This document shows, piece after piece, positions 7,402 to 17,200 of a stretch of 63,666 nt of DNA (position 1 is the first letter of the stretch; every line of letters starts with the position of its first letter). The notes below the pieces were generated by a model. The model made no database searches. It saw only the letters and a program-made list of their open reading frames with translations, and was not told the DNA's origin. The position numbers and the translations under genes are program-made. The stretch lies in assembly GCA_017937655.1 (NCBI GenBank), contig JAGBDE010000047.1:1-63666 (forward strand). Reading direction: 5' to 3'. The stretch is from Clostridia bacterium (GTDB taxonomy: Bacteria > Bacillota > Clostridia > Christensenellales > Aristaeellaceae).

Positions 7402-8673
7402 TTACAGGCTTTTTCCGCTGAGGAGGCCGCTGGCGAAAGCAAACAGCAGGTTGAAGCCGCCGCAGTCGCCGTCCACGTTGAGGATCTCGCCGGTCAGGTA
7501 CAGGCCGGGCACGAGGCGGCTTTCCAGGGTGGCGGGGTTCACGTCTGCCGTGTCGATTCCCCCGGCGGTGACCTGGGCCGCGTCAAAGCCGCGCGCGCCG
7601 ACGACGGGCAGCGAAAACCCGGTGATGGCCCGGCAGAGGTTATCCTGCTGGGGCTTTGTCAGCTGGGCCGACGTGCCGATGGTTCCGCTGATTCCGGCCA
7701 TGGACAGCAGCGCGTTTTGCAGGGCGGGCAGGGCCGCGCCCACAAGCAGTTGATTTGCCGGCAGATGCCCCCGCTGACGGATGCGGTTTTCCAGCCAGCT
7801 GGGAACATCCGTGTCCGGGGAGCCGGTCAGGCTTTCCGTCAGGTTCATCACAAGAGTGCAGCCGTCCGCCGCAAAGCGGCTCAGCTGCATGGCGGCAATG
7901 CCACTGACTCCCTCGGCTGTGAACAGGGCCTCGCCGGAGGTTTCGTGCAGGGCATCGCCCGCGGCGGAAACAAGCCGGAGGGATGCCTTGACCCGCACGC
8001 CTTCCAGCCCGCGGATCATTTCGGTTTTGGTGAGAAGGGGGCTCAATGCGGGCACAGGCTGGATCAGCCGGTGGCCCAGCCGGGTGGCCAGGCTGTAGGC
8101 AGAGCCGTCGGTGCCGTGGGCCGGGGCCGCCGCGCCGCCGGCTGCCAGGATGACCCGGTCAGCAGAAAAATGCACCGGCCTCATTTCCAGCAGATCGCCC
8201 TTTTTGACCTTGCCGTTTTTCTTGGCGGTGGAGGGGGCGTACAGGCTTTCCGTGCCGGTGACACGAAAGCCGTTTGCGGTGGGCGTGATGCTTTTCACCT
8301 GCACGTTTTGCCGGATGCTTACGCCCAGCTCCGCCAGCCGGGCCAGGAACGCGTCCACCGCCACCGAGGCCATGAAGCAGCTGGGATAGACCCGGCCTTC
8401 CTCATCGGCAGTCAGGCTCAGGCCCAGGTTTTGCAAAAACTGCCGGACGGTTTCCCGGGGCATGCAGTCCAGCACCTGTTTTGCAAAGGCTTCGTCGCCG
8501 TAAAAGCGGAGAGGGCCATCATTCATCAGGTTGCCCCGGCCGTTGCCGGTCACGCCCAGCTTTTTCAGAGGCTTGCGGTTCCGGTCGATGACGGTCACCC
8601 GGTGGCCCGCTTCTGCCGCCGCAATGGCCGCCGCCGCGCCGGACGCGCCGCAGCCGATCATGAGCACATCCAT
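7402..8673 (-). CDS. HI0933/YhiN-type FAD-dependent oxidoreductase
   Basis: A 423-residue flavoprotein of the HI0933 (aminoacetone oxidase/BaiN-like) family, cytosolic, physiological substrate uncertain. The N-terminal Rossmann motif is LMIGCGASGAAAAIAAAEAG (4-23), followed by the family signature KKLGVTGNGRGNLMN. The C-terminal part has GLYLTGEILNVDGDCGGFNL, the typical second FAD contact. Its ATG overlaps the stop of the upstream Cys-cluster gene by one base (TGATG), so translation is coupled. Some relatives reduce bile acids, but that cannot be assumed here. Confidence 0.88.
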   Translation of the reverse strand: MDVLMIGCGASGAAAAIAAAEAGHRVTVIDRNRKPLKKLGVTGNGRGNLMNDGPLRFYGDEAFAKQVLDCMPRETVRQFLQNLGLSLTADEEGRVYPSCFMASVAVDAFLARLAELGVSIRQNVQVKSITPTANGFRVTGTESLYAPSTAKKNGKVKKGDLLEMRPVHFSADRVILAAGGAAAPAHGTDGSAYSLATRLGHRLIQPVPALSPLLTKTEMIRGLEGVRVKASLRLVSAAGDALHETSGEALFTAEGVSGIAAMQLSRFAADGCTLVMNLTESLTGSPDTDVPSWLENRIRQRGHLPANQLLVGAALPALQNALLSMAGISGTIGTSAQLTKPQQDNLCRAITGFSLPVVGARGFDAAQVTAGGIDTADVNPATLESRLVPGLYLTGEILNVDGDCGGFNLLFAFASGLLSGKSL

Positions 8674-9224
8674 CAGAATTTCCTCATTTCGTTCATGAGC
8701 TGCTGCTCGTTGTAGAGGGCTTCCAGCATGTCGTCGTTCTGGATCAGGCGCTGGCCGGCCTTGCGCACGGCCTCAATAAAGTCCTGGCTCATGGCCCGGA
8801 GGCCGCCCTGCTCCGGCAGGGGGCAGCAGACCCAGCTCCGGGGGTCGATCTCCGGGATGATTTCCGTATGCTGGCCCTCGTCCGTGGTGTGAAGGCGCAT
8901 GCGCAGGGGGAACAGCCGGCAGGCCAGCGGGCGATGCTCCCGGGGGCAACTGCCCTGGCACACCAGCCGCTTGCCGCCCTTGAAGAGGGTATCGTCCGGA
9001 ACCAGGTGGAAGTCAAACCCCTTGATAGGCTTGCGGTAGAACCATTCTTCGTAGGGGAAGAGCAGCATGCCGTTCTCGCCGGTTTCGTCGCTCTGGCAGC
9101 AGGCGGCGCCACAAAGCTTGCCGCAGTTCATTTTCAGAGGGGTCAGGTCGCCAAGGATGTCATAAGCGTCCCGGAGGGCGCGCAGGGCGGCGGGACGGGC
9201 AAAAAAAGGCATGAAAAAGGACAT
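8673..9224 (-). CDS. YkgJ-type cysteine cluster protein
   Basis: A 183-residue cytosolic protein with a Cys cluster CGKLCGAACC (34-43) and later CQGSCPREHRPLACRLFPL, the layout of YkgJ/UPF0153 proteins thought to bind zinc or an Fe-S centre. GGGAGG lies 8 bp before the ATG. It is first in a two-gene transcript with the FAD oxidoreductase, driven by the minus-strand promoter at 9254-9282. An electron-transfer or cofactor-handling link to the flavoprotein is a guess from the coupling. Confidence 0.8.
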   Translation of the reverse strand: MSFFMPFFARPAALRALRDAYDILGDLTPLKMNCGKLCGAACCQSDETGENGMLLFPYEEWFYRKPIKGFDFHLVPDDTLFKGGKRLVCQGSCPREHRPLACRLFPLRMRLHTTDEGQHTEIIPEIDPRSWVCCPLPEQGGLRAMSQDFIEAVRKAGQRLIQNDDMLEALYNEQQLMNEMRKF

Positions 9225-9253
9225 AGAAACAGCCTCCCGTATAAGATGTTTCT

Positions 9254-9282
9254 ATCTTATCAGGAATCCGTCCGGTTGGCAA
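9254..9282 (-). promoter_or_regulatory. sigma-A promoter of Cys-cluster/FAD operon
   Basis: On the minus strand TTGCCA (9277-9282), 17 bp, TAAGAT (9254-9259). A dyad ATAAGAT-N6-ATCTTAT (9241-9260) overlaps the -10 and start region and could be an operator. The -35 box shares six bases with the divergent plus-strand -35. Confidence 0.7.
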
Positions 9283-9304
9283 GGCGGGGAAGGCATGCTA
9301 TACT
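9276..9304 (+). promoter_or_regulatory. sigma-A promoter of pseudouridine synthase gene
   Basis: TTGGCA (9276-9281), 17 bp, TATACT (9299-9304), 22 bp before the gene. Its -35 overlaps the -35 of the divergent minus-strand promoter in the near-palindrome TTGGCAA. Confidence 0.75.
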
Positions 9305-9326
9305 TGAATGAAAGGAGGGCGAGAAA

Positions 9327-10202
9327 ATGCCGGAGCTGATGTTGGTCATTCCCCCGGAGATGGACGGCAAGCTGGTGCGTCAGGCGGCCATGGGCGGCCT
9401 GGGGCTGAGCTACGGCCTGTTTAAGCGGGCCAAGTTTCACGGAAGCATCACCCTGGACGGGCAGCCCGTGTTGGCCGACCACCGCCTCCGCGCGGGCCAG
9501 GAGCTGCGCATTTTCATCCCCGAAAAAGAAAACACCCTTCCCGGGAAGACGGATCTTCCCCTCAGCGTTGTATATGAGGACGAGCATCTTCTTATGGTGG
9601 ACAAGCCTGCGCCGCTGCCCTCGGCGTCCTCGCCCAAAAAGGAACAGCCCACCCTGGAAAATGCCGTATATATGTATCTTGGCTGCCCGGGGGATTTTGT
9701 ATACCGGCCCATCAACCGGCTGGACAAGGGCACCAGCGGCCTGATGATGGTGGCCAAGACCGCCTATGGCCAGCACCTGATGCAGCAGCTGCTCCACACC
9801 GACCAGTTCATCCGGGAATACCTGGCGGTGGCGGAGGGCGCGCTGCCGGAAAAGGAAGGCGTCATCTCCCTGCCCATCGGCAAGGCGGAGGGGGCCACGG
9901 TCAGGCGCATCGTCACCCCGGAGGGAAAGCCGGCGGTGACCCACTACCGGGTGCTGGAGGAAACCGGCGGGCGAAGCCTCGTCCGCCTGCGCCTGGAAAC
10001 CGGGCGTACCCACCAGATCCGGGTGCATCTCAGCGCCATGGGCTGCCCCATCGCGGGCGATTTTCTCTACGGCACGGAGCTTTCGCAGCTCCCGGGCCGG
10101 TTCGCCCTGCACAGCTGCCTGTGCGCCTTCCGGCATCCCCTCACCGGGGAATGGATCTGCCGGGAAAGCCCGCTGCCCGGTGGGCTGAATACACTTTTGT
10201 AA
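9327..10202 (+). CDS. RluA-family pseudouridine synthase
   Basis: A 291-residue enzyme that converts uridine to pseudouridine in rRNA or tRNA. The catalytic motif is RPINRLDKGTSG with Asp133 as nucleophile, followed by EYLAVAEG and RLETGRTHQIRVHLSAMGCPIAGD, the family's later signature. The first 70 residues resemble an S4-like RNA-binding segment (LFKRAKFHGSITLDGQPV). AAAGGAGGGCG precedes the ATG. Which uridine it modifies cannot be said. Confidence 0.92.
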   Translation: MPELMLVIPPEMDGKLVRQAAMGGLGLSYGLFKRAKFHGSITLDGQPVLADHRLRAGQELRIFIPEKENTLPGKTDLPLSVVYEDEHLLMVDKPAPLPSASSPKKEQPTLENAVYMYLGCPGDFVYRPINRLDKGTSGLMMVAKTAYGQHLMQQLLHTDQFIREYLAVAEGALPEKEGVISLPIGKAEGATVRRIVTPEGKPAVTHYRVLEETGGRSLVRLRLETGRTHQIRVHLSAMGCPIAGDFLYGTELSQLPGRFALHSCLCAFRHPLTGEWICRESPLPGGLNTLL

Positions 10203-10241
10203 AAATATGGTAAAGAATGGCGGTTTCCCCTGGCCCTAGCC

Positions 10242-10270
10242 TTGACAGCGGCCCTTTTTCCCGCCATAAT
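10242..10270 (+). promoter_or_regulatory. sigma-A promoter of L,D-transpeptidase gene
   Basis: TTGACA (10242-10247), 17 bp, CATAAT (10265-10270), 50 bp before the start codon. Confidence 0.7.
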
Positions 10271-10319
10271 GTACCCTGTATTGCTATCCCTATTACAGTT
10301 ATGCAACGGAGGAACGATC

Positions 10320-11501
10320 ATGAACAAATACGTCCGAAGCCTTGCGGCAATCCTGTGCGCGCTTCTGTGCATTGTTGCTTCGCCCCGGACGGCTGCCGCC
10401 AAGACCGTGGAGGAATGGCTGGAAGGCTACGATACCGGCGCCATTTGGTTCGGCGAGGACTTCGCCTACGATATCACCGATGAGGAAGCCTGCTGGGAAC
10501 TTTTGATGCGGCCCATCACCGTGCTGGATGCAGGTCAGACTGAAGCCATCGCTCCCCGGAAGACCCCCGGCGGCGAGAAGGTCAACACGGACAAGCTGGG
10601 CGGCACCATCAACGGTGAATCCGCCGCCGTGCACGTCCTGGGCGAGGATGAGGACGGCTGGACCCTGATCGAGGGCCTGGACTATTACAACCGCATCATC
10701 CGGGGCTATGTGAAGACCAACCTGCTCAAGACCGTCACCCCCAGCAAGGAAATGGGCATCATTATCGACAAGCTGACCCAGCAGATGTATGTGTTCGTCG
10801 ACGGCAAGTATTTTTCCAGCTGCGCCGTTTCCACCGGCCTTGCCAACGACGAGCAGCCCTACAACGAGACCGCCGCCGGCGAATACCTGATGGTCAGCCG
10901 CGTGGGCGACTTTGACAGCGAGGGCATGATCTGCGCCCGGGCCATCCGCTTCAACGGCGGCGACATGATCCACGAAGTGCCCTACACCGTTCTGGCGGAC
11001 GGCACCAAGCGTTATTCCAAGTGGGAGGCCCTGCTGGGCAGCCGGGCCAGCCATGGCTGCATCCGCACTGCCCGCATCGCCAATCCGGACGGCCTGAACG
11101 AGAAATGGATCTGGGATCATTACAAATACGGCACCAAGGTGGTCATCTGGGACGACTACGGCCGGGCCATGCCCTACCCGGACGACAGCCTGAAGCAGTA
11201 TTACAACCCCAACGGCGGCAGCTTTTACCACGGCGTGGAAAACTGCCGTTCCGTGAAGGAGCGCTATCTGCCCCTGACCGCCTTTACCTACGGCGAACTG
11301 GAGACCGATCCCTTCAAGAAGCTGGAGCCCTGCTCCGCCTGCGCCCCCGCCAAGCGGAAGGCCGTCATTGACGAAGAGAACGCCGCCCGGGGTACGGAGA
11401 CCCCCAACAAGCCCGCCGAGACCCCCGTCCCCGCAGTAACCGAGACCCCGGAAACCGTGGAGACCGGCGACGGCGTGACCATCACCTTCATTGATCCGTA
11501 A
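10320..11501 (+). CDS. Secreted L,D-transpeptidase (YkuD) with SH3-like domain
   Basis: A 393-residue exported enzyme that forms 3-3 peptidoglycan cross-links or links proteins to the wall. A signal peptide (NKYVRSLAAILCALLCIVAS, ending AAA) is followed by an SH3-like region (about 75-145), the YkuD domain from MGIIIDKLTQQMYVFVDGKY to the catalytic motif ASHGCIR (Cys247), and a C-terminal tail. The tail carries YHGVENCRSVKERY and LEPCSAC, a His/Cys set that could bind metal, then a Thr/Pro/Glu-rich end. The start at 10320 has GGAGGAACGATC upstream, and the signal peptide begins there, not at the longer ORF start (10242). Confidence 0.9.
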   Translation: MNKYVRSLAAILCALLCIVASPRTAAAKTVEEWLEGYDTGAIWFGEDFAYDITDEEACWELLMRPITVLDAGQTEAIAPRKTPGGEKVNTDKLGGTINGESAAVHVLGEDEDGWTLIEGLDYYNRIIRGYVKTNLLKTVTPSKEMGIIIDKLTQQMYVFVDGKYFSSCAVSTGLANDEQPYNETAAGEYLMVSRVGDFDSEGMICARAIRFNGGDMIHEVPYTVLADGTKRYSKWEALLGSRASHGCIRTARIANPDGLNEKWIWDHYKYGTKVVIWDDYGRAMPYPDDSLKQYYNPNGGSFYHGVENCRSVKERYLPLTAFTYGELETDPFKKLEPCSACAPAKRKAVIDEENAARGTETPNKPAETPVPAVTETPETVETGDGVTITFIDP

Positions 11502-11514
11502 CCAAAATAGAAAC

Positions 11515-11553
11515 AGCCCGCTTCATCCGTTGAGATGAGGCGGGCTGGTTTTT
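11515..11553 (+). terminator. Intrinsic terminator after L,D-transpeptidase
   Basis: The stem AGCCCGC (11515-11521) pairs with GCGGGCT (11540-11546), extended inward by TTCATC/GATGAG, then GGTTTTTG. It lies between convergent genes. Confidence 0.8.
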
Positions 11554-11573
11554 GTCGGAAGAAGAGGTTTTCC

Positions 11574-12479
11574 TCAGCATTCGGTTTCGTCAATCAGGCG
11601 CATATACCGGGCAAAGTTTTCGCCGGCCACGGCCTGGATCAGGGCGGCGGAGAAGCCCCGCTGCTCCATGCGCTCAAACAGCGCGGGGATGCGGCCCGCG
11701 TGACGCAGGCCCTTGGGGTAGTGCTCGATGCCGTCAAAATCGCTGCCCAGGCCCACGATGCCCTCGCCGCCCAGGTAGCAGATGTGGCAGATGTGGTCAA
11801 TGACGGTGTCGATATCGGCCTTGCCGGAGGGGTGAAGGAATACCGGGTAGAAGTTCACGCCCACGAAGCTGCGCAGCAGGATGAGCCGCTTGAGCTGCGC
11901 GTCCGTCAGGTTCCGGGGATGGTCGCACAGGGCCCGGGCGCAGCTGTGGGAGGCCATAGGCGGCACGGGGCTGTCCATCAGCTCCTCTGCGCCCCGCTCG
12001 TTCAGGTGGGAAATGTCCAGGGCGATTTTGTGCTTCTGCATCTCCGCCGCCATTTCCCGACCCAGGGGCTTGAGGCCCTCGGTGGAACTCCGCACCGCCG
12101 GATGGGCCAGCAGGTTTTCGTTGTTCCACACCGGCGCGGCAATGCGCACGCCCATCTCCGCAAAGGCCGCTACGCTGCTCAGGTCGCTGCCGAAGGCCTC
12201 GCCCCCCTCGATGGTGAGCAGGGCATTGGCTTCATCGGGCAGGGCGTCGTCCAAAGTGCGGATCTGGCGCCAGCCTTCGTCCAGCAATTGCCGGAAGGCG
12301 GCCAGCTCCCGGTCGATCAGATCCGCTTCGTCGCCGGTGAGGCCCTGTCCGCCTACAAAAAGCGCCAGGGCCTGCACCCGGGTGTGGCCGGGCAGCAGGA
12401 GGCGCTTCTTGGTAACGTCCAGTTGTTTTTTGTAGGGCATGGCGTACAGGGTGTCCGCATGGGTATCGCAAATCAGCAT
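11574..12479 (-). CDS. Membrane dipeptidase (peptidase M19)
   Basis: A 301-residue zinc dipeptidase of the renal dipeptidase family, hydrolysing dipeptides, some with D-residues. The metal-binding set is visible: DTHADT (5-10), TIEGGE (bridging Glu), DISHLNERG and ASHSCARALCDHPRN, with GLGSDFDG near the end. No signal peptide is present, so it is probably cytosolic as usual in Clostridia. The start ATG at 12479 has GGGAGG 7 bp upstream; the longer ORF from 12536 would overlap the upstream gene. It lies 40 bp after the GMP-synthase-like gene and is probably co-transcribed. Confidence 0.9.
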   Translation of the reverse strand: MLICDTHADTLYAMPYKKQLDVTKKRLLLPGHTRVQALALFVGGQGLTGDEADLIDRELAAFRQLLDEGWRQIRTLDDALPDEANALLTIEGGEAFGSDLSSVAAFAEMGVRIAAPVWNNENLLAHPAVRSSTEGLKPLGREMAAEMQKHKIALDISHLNERGAEELMDSPVPPMASHSCARALCDHPRNLTDAQLKRLILLRSFVGVNFYPVFLHPSGKADIDTVIDHICHICYLGGEGIVGLGSDFDGIEHYPKGLRHAGRIPALFERMEQRGFSAALIQAVAGENFARYMRLIDETEC

Positions 12480-12519
12480 GAAAATCCCTCCCGGGAGGTT
12501 TATGGGCAGGGGCCGTGGG

Positions 12520-13962
12520 TTATTCCATCTCGCCAAAATACTTGCTGGGGGTCAGATCGTACACCACCCGGGACACGCAGGGGATCTCCTTCAGGATCCG
12601 CTCCGTGACCCGCTCCAGCAGGTCAAAGGGCAGGCGGGCGCTGGCGTTGGTGCGGCCGGCCTGGAGGGCACGCAGCAGGATGGAATAGGCGCCGGGGGTC
12701 TCGGGGCTTTGCAGCAGCACGGCGTAGAACTTGCGCAGCTTGCGATCCACGCCGTTTTCCACAATCTCGTCCGCAAAGCAGGCCTCGGCGTGGCGCAGCA
12801 CGTTGAGCCGTTTTTCCGTCACCTGGCCAAAGATGCGGGAAGCAAGGCCCGCCGCAGGGAAGGCCTGGCGGCTGACAAAGTTGGCGGGCAGCTGCAGGGA
12901 TTGGGCCAGGCGGCGCACTTCGTCCTTGAACAGCTTTTTCAGGGGCTCCACCACCGGGCAGGGCAGGGGCGCAGAGGCGGCGGATCCGTCTGCGGAGGTG
13001 ATGGAATCCAGACGGTCGTTGAAATTGGTGCCCAGCAGGAGGGCAGTCTTGTCGCCATAGGAGCGGTGGCTTTCCAGGATCAGGTCGCCGATGAGCTCGG
13101 ACACAGCCTGATCCTTCCTGGCATCGTCGGTCACGCCCTCGATGGCGGACAGGAACCGGTCCCGGGCGTCCACGTAGCGCACGTCAATGCCCATGTGGCT
13201 GGAAAAATCGTCGATGATCTGCTGGGGTTCATCCTGGTGGAAAAAGCCGGTGTCAATGAAAATGCAATGGAGGCGGCTGCCCACGGCCAGGCTGGCCAGA
13301 CGGGCGCAGACGGTGCTGTCCACGCCGCCGGACACGGCGCAGATCACATGGTCGCAGTCCTCGGTTTCCCGGCGGATCGTGTCCAGGCAGTCGTCAATGA
13401 TGGCGTCCGTGTTCCAGCTTTCGCTGCAGCCGCAGATCTGCTGGGCAAAATTGCTGAGCAGCTGGGCGCCGTCGGGGTCGTGGCGCTCAATGGGGTACTG
13501 CACGCCGTAGTGCTCCTTTTCCTGATGGCGGAAAGCAATGCAGTCGTCCCCCGCATGCACCAGGGCCTCCAGCTGATGGGAAAGCAGCAAAGGCGAAAAG
13601 CCGTTCAGCCGCCGGTCGCCGCTGAGGCAGGAATCGAACAGGGGATGCTGGCTCAGGGAAAGCATCAGGGCCTCCTGGGGCTCCTTGCGTTCCTCGCATC
13701 CGCCGCCGTAAAGGGCGCACAGACGCACGGCGGCCTCGCCCAGGGCAAGCAGCGGAATGCCGCTGTCAAGCACCTGGGGATCCATCTCCTCCAGGACGTT
13801 CTCGCCCACCAGAACCACGCCCCGGGGCTGGTAATCCATCAGGACGTCCATGCTGGCGGCGGGGGAAACAATGGTGCAGTACAGCTGCCGCCACCTGAGG
13901 GTATGGGCGATCATGGCGGCCGCTTCCGTGTCCCGGCTCAAAATAAGGATGGTGTCCTGCAT
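12520..13962 (-). CDS. Divergent GMP synthase-like protein with degenerate glutaminase
   Basis: A 480-residue protein with the two-domain layout of GuaA, which aminates XMP to GMP. The ATP pyrophosphatase part is recognisable: PP-loop SGGVDSTV (211-218), EPLKKLFKDEVRRLA, FPAAGLASRIFGQVTEKRL and the C-terminal RVVYDLTPSKYFGEME. The glutaminase part (1-175) has lost its active site: the nucleophile region GICYGM is LLALGEAAVRLC, and GVQFHPEV is GVQYPIER, lacking His. The KSHHNVGG-type substrate segment and the KPPxTIEWE end are also altered. It may use free ammonia, act on another substrate, or be regulatory. GAAGGAG lies 9 bp before the ATG; the in-frame ORF to 14004 is not needed. Confidence 0.82.
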   Translation of the reverse strand: MQDTILILSRDTEAAAMIAHTLRWRQLYCTIVSPAASMDVLMDYQPRGVVLVGENVLEEMDPQVLDSGIPLLALGEAAVRLCALYGGGCEERKEPQEALMLSLSQHPLFDSCLSGDRRLNGFSPLLLSHQLEALVHAGDDCIAFRHQEKEHYGVQYPIERHDPDGAQLLSNFAQQICGCSESWNTDAIIDDCLDTIRRETEDCDHVICAVSGGVDSTVCARLASLAVGSRLHCIFIDTGFFHQDEPQQIIDDFSSHMGIDVRYVDARDRFLSAIEGVTDDARKDQAVSELIGDLILESHRSYGDKTALLLGTNFNDRLDSITSADGSAASAPLPCPVVEPLKKLFKDEVRRLAQSLQLPANFVSRQAFPAAGLASRIFGQVTEKRLNVLRHAEACFADEIVENGVDRKLRKFYAVLLQSPETPGAYSILLRALQAGRTNASARLPFDLLERVTERILKEIPCVSRVVYDLTPSKYFGEME

Positions 13963-14082
13963 AATATTTTGCTCCTTCAAAATTGGCAATTTTGGGTGTA
14001 TCAAGTGTTACATTCTGCAAAGAGACCGCGTCTTCCTGCTTTTTTTATGCAAATCCGGGGCGGAGAGTGTGAAAATGGGGTC

Positions 14083-14111
14083 TTGTGGTCTTTGCAGATT
14101 GTTGATATAAT
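14083..14111 (+). promoter_or_regulatory. sigma-A promoter with extended -10
   Basis: TTGTGG (14083-14088), 17 bp, perfect TATAAT (14106-14111) preceded by TGA, an extended -10. It drives the propeller protein and probably plsX onward. Confidence 0.75.
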
Positions 14112-14217
14112 GTAGGGTGAGTATATGTGTGCGCATGTACGTCCATCCTACCTATGAAAATGATGCCGCGGCGCAAGCGCCGCTCAGCGAGCAACCAAGG
14201 ATAAGGAGTGCGGAAAC

Positions 14218-17200
14218 TTGAGCGATATGTATCGAAATCAGCCCGACCCCAACGAATACTACGGCCAGCAGGATTACTCCGGCAATCAGGACCCGTGGAA
14301 TGATCCCGCCTATCCGCAGGATGATTATGCAGCCGGCGGATACATGGCCGGCAACGCACAGGTGGAGGATCCTTTCTCTGCCTGGCGCAGACCTGCGGAT
14401 ACGGGCTTTGACGCCGGATTCCTGCAGGAAGAACCCTATATGATGGGCGCGGAAATGCAGCAGGGCGGTCTGCCTCTTTATGAGGCTGAGGCTGCCGGCA
14501 ACGACTTCCGTGCCATGGGCGACGCCGCTCCCACCCGGATCGGCGCCCCTGTGCAGATGGTGAGTAAGCGGGTCTCCCAGCGGGAGGATGTTCCTGCCGG
14601 CTTTGCCCGCCCCGCCCAGCCCGTTCAGGAGGAGCCTGCCGCAGCCTACGCGCCTGCCGCTGCTGCCCCCGCCCCTTCCGGCGATGCCGCGCCTCGTCGC
14701 CGCAGCCGCCGTATGGAACGCCGGGACGAGCCCCAGGCTGAGCCCCAGATGAACGAGGCCGTGCAGATGCCGGTTTCCCAGGAAGCGCCCCAGCAGCGCA
14801 GGGAGCCTGCCTACGATCCCTATATGCAGGAGCAGCCCCGGCAGATGGAGCAGCGGCCCTACCGCCGCACCGCCATGCCTGGCGATAATTTCTCCGGCCC
14901 CCGTACCGCCATGCCCAGCCAGCGCGGCCCTGTGGCCGACCGTGCCCGGGAAGTCCGTAACGATGTGATGTCTTCCCAGGCAGAGGAAAACTGGCAGCAG
15001 CGTCCTGCGTCCAGCCAGGGCCGTGGCCGCGTGGCCGATCGCGCCCGGGAGGTTCGGGACGATGTGATGGCCCAGCGTGAGGAAGCTCCTGTCCAGCGCC
15101 GGGAACAGCGGCCCATGCCCCCCCGTCCACCCATGCCTCAGCGCCGCCCCGTGCAGCCTGAGGATGGCCAGCCCTATCCCATGCAGGATCGGGCAGATAT
15201 GCCTGCCCGTCGCCCTGCTCCCCAGGCCCGTCCTGAGGGTGCGCCTGTGCGTCGGCCTGCTCCTCAGCAGCGGCCCATGGCTCCGGGTGGCGAGCAGCCC
15301 CAGCAGCCCATCCGTCGGCCTATGCCCCAGGGCGAAGGCCAGACCCGCTATCCTCAGGCGCCTGACTACGCCCAGGAGGAGCAGGGCTACGCTTATCCTC
15401 AGGATCAGGGCGATTACGCTGCCCGCCGTCCCAGTCCGTTCAACCGGAGCGAGAAGGCCGCCAGCGTGCCCCGCAAACCCTACGATTTTGAAGAAGGCGA
15501 TTATGACGACGACGAGCCCCGCAAGGGCAGCGCACTGGTGACCATCATCGTGGTGCTGCTTTTGTTGGGCGGCATCCTGGCCGGCATCGTGCTGCCTGAC
15601 TGGGAAAAGATCGGCGGCCCTGTGGGCAATACTATGGCCCCCGCGAAGAACGCCGTTGTAACCACTTTCAATAACCTGAAGAACAAGATCATCCCCGAGG
15701 AAGAACTGGTGACCAGCTTCAGCGCCAACTGCGCCGAGACCGAAGCCCCCGCCACCGTCCACTTTACCGTGCAGACTTCCAAGAACGCTGCGGGTATCCG
15801 CATCGTGGATGATTACCAGAATGAAGTCTATTCCGCTGAATACAATGACGAGCTGGCCCTGTCCGGCGAGGTGATGGTCAACAGCAATGCCCTCATCTGG
15901 AAACCCACTTGCGTCATTGAAGACGAATATTATGGTGGCTTTACCGTGTATGCTCAGCGCAAGGACGGTACTGAAAGCGAGGGCATCATCAGCACTGAAC
16001 TGGTGAGCATTGCCCCCGCTAAAGAAGCCGCCCAGCCCATGCAGGGCTTCACCACCAGTCTGGAAAGCGGTTCCGTGCCTGCTGAGGTCACCTTTACCCT
16101 GACCACCTCCGATCAGGTCAGTGCCGTGCGGGTGGTGGACCAGTATGAGTCCGCGGTGGCCATTATGAGCGTCAGCGACGAGGACAGCGAAGCCGGTACC
16201 ATGACCCAGGAAGGCGAAGTGCGTACCTGGAAGCTGAATGTGACCATTGAGAACATCTACAATGGTTCCTACTGGGCTCAGTATCAGACCGAGGATGAAC
16301 TGAATTTTGTCAGCAGCGATTTTTCCGTACCCGCTTCCTTTATGCCTGCTCCCCCTGTAACCGATGCGCCGGTGGAAACACCTGTTCCGGAAGAGGAAGA
16401 CCCTCTCCCCGAAGGTGAGGATGACATTTTGCCGGAGGATGGAGGGAATACGCAGGAAGTGATCATTGAAGAAACGCCCGTTCCCACCGAGACCCCCGAA
16501 CCCACCCCCACGCCTGAACCCACTCCCACTCCCACGCTGGCCCCTGACGCCACCCCCCTGCCTGACCTGGAAGCCGCCGCTCACGAAAGCGCCGACCCCA
16601 CCCGCGGCAGCCTGGGCCTGAAGACCAGCAAGAACAACAACGGCAAGTCCGCCAGTTCTTACGTCCGTGAGGAAAAGAAGCAGATTTCCATCCTGACCCC
16701 CTTCACCACCTCCAGCAGCGTGGACAACTACGCCGTGTGGATGCAGGCGGGTATCCTCACCTTCCGCGGCGGCCCCATGCGCCAGAACGCCTCCTTCAAG
16801 ACCGTTGAGGTGGAAGAAGGCAAGCTGAGCGTTTTGTGGAGCCAGCCTGTGGGGTCCATGAAGGTTAAGGACGGCACCGTGTACGGCGTGGTCGCTCCCG
16901 GTCAGCCCCTGATTGTCAAGTGGGGCCAGGAAATTCGTCCCGTCCTTGGCCTGAACGACGATGCCAAGGCTACCACCGCCCTGAAGGAAGTCATTGTGGC
17001 CGGCCAGGACGGCAAGGTCTACTTCTATGACCTGACCACCGGCAACGCCACCCGCGACCCCATCGACCTGGGCGCTCCCAGCGCCGGCGGCCTGTCCCTG
17101 GCCACCAACGGCGCGCCCGTTCTGGGCGTGGGTCAGAGCCACAGGCTGCTCAACAAGAAGACTGTGGACTGCGGCTATCACTTCATCGACCTGCTGACCA

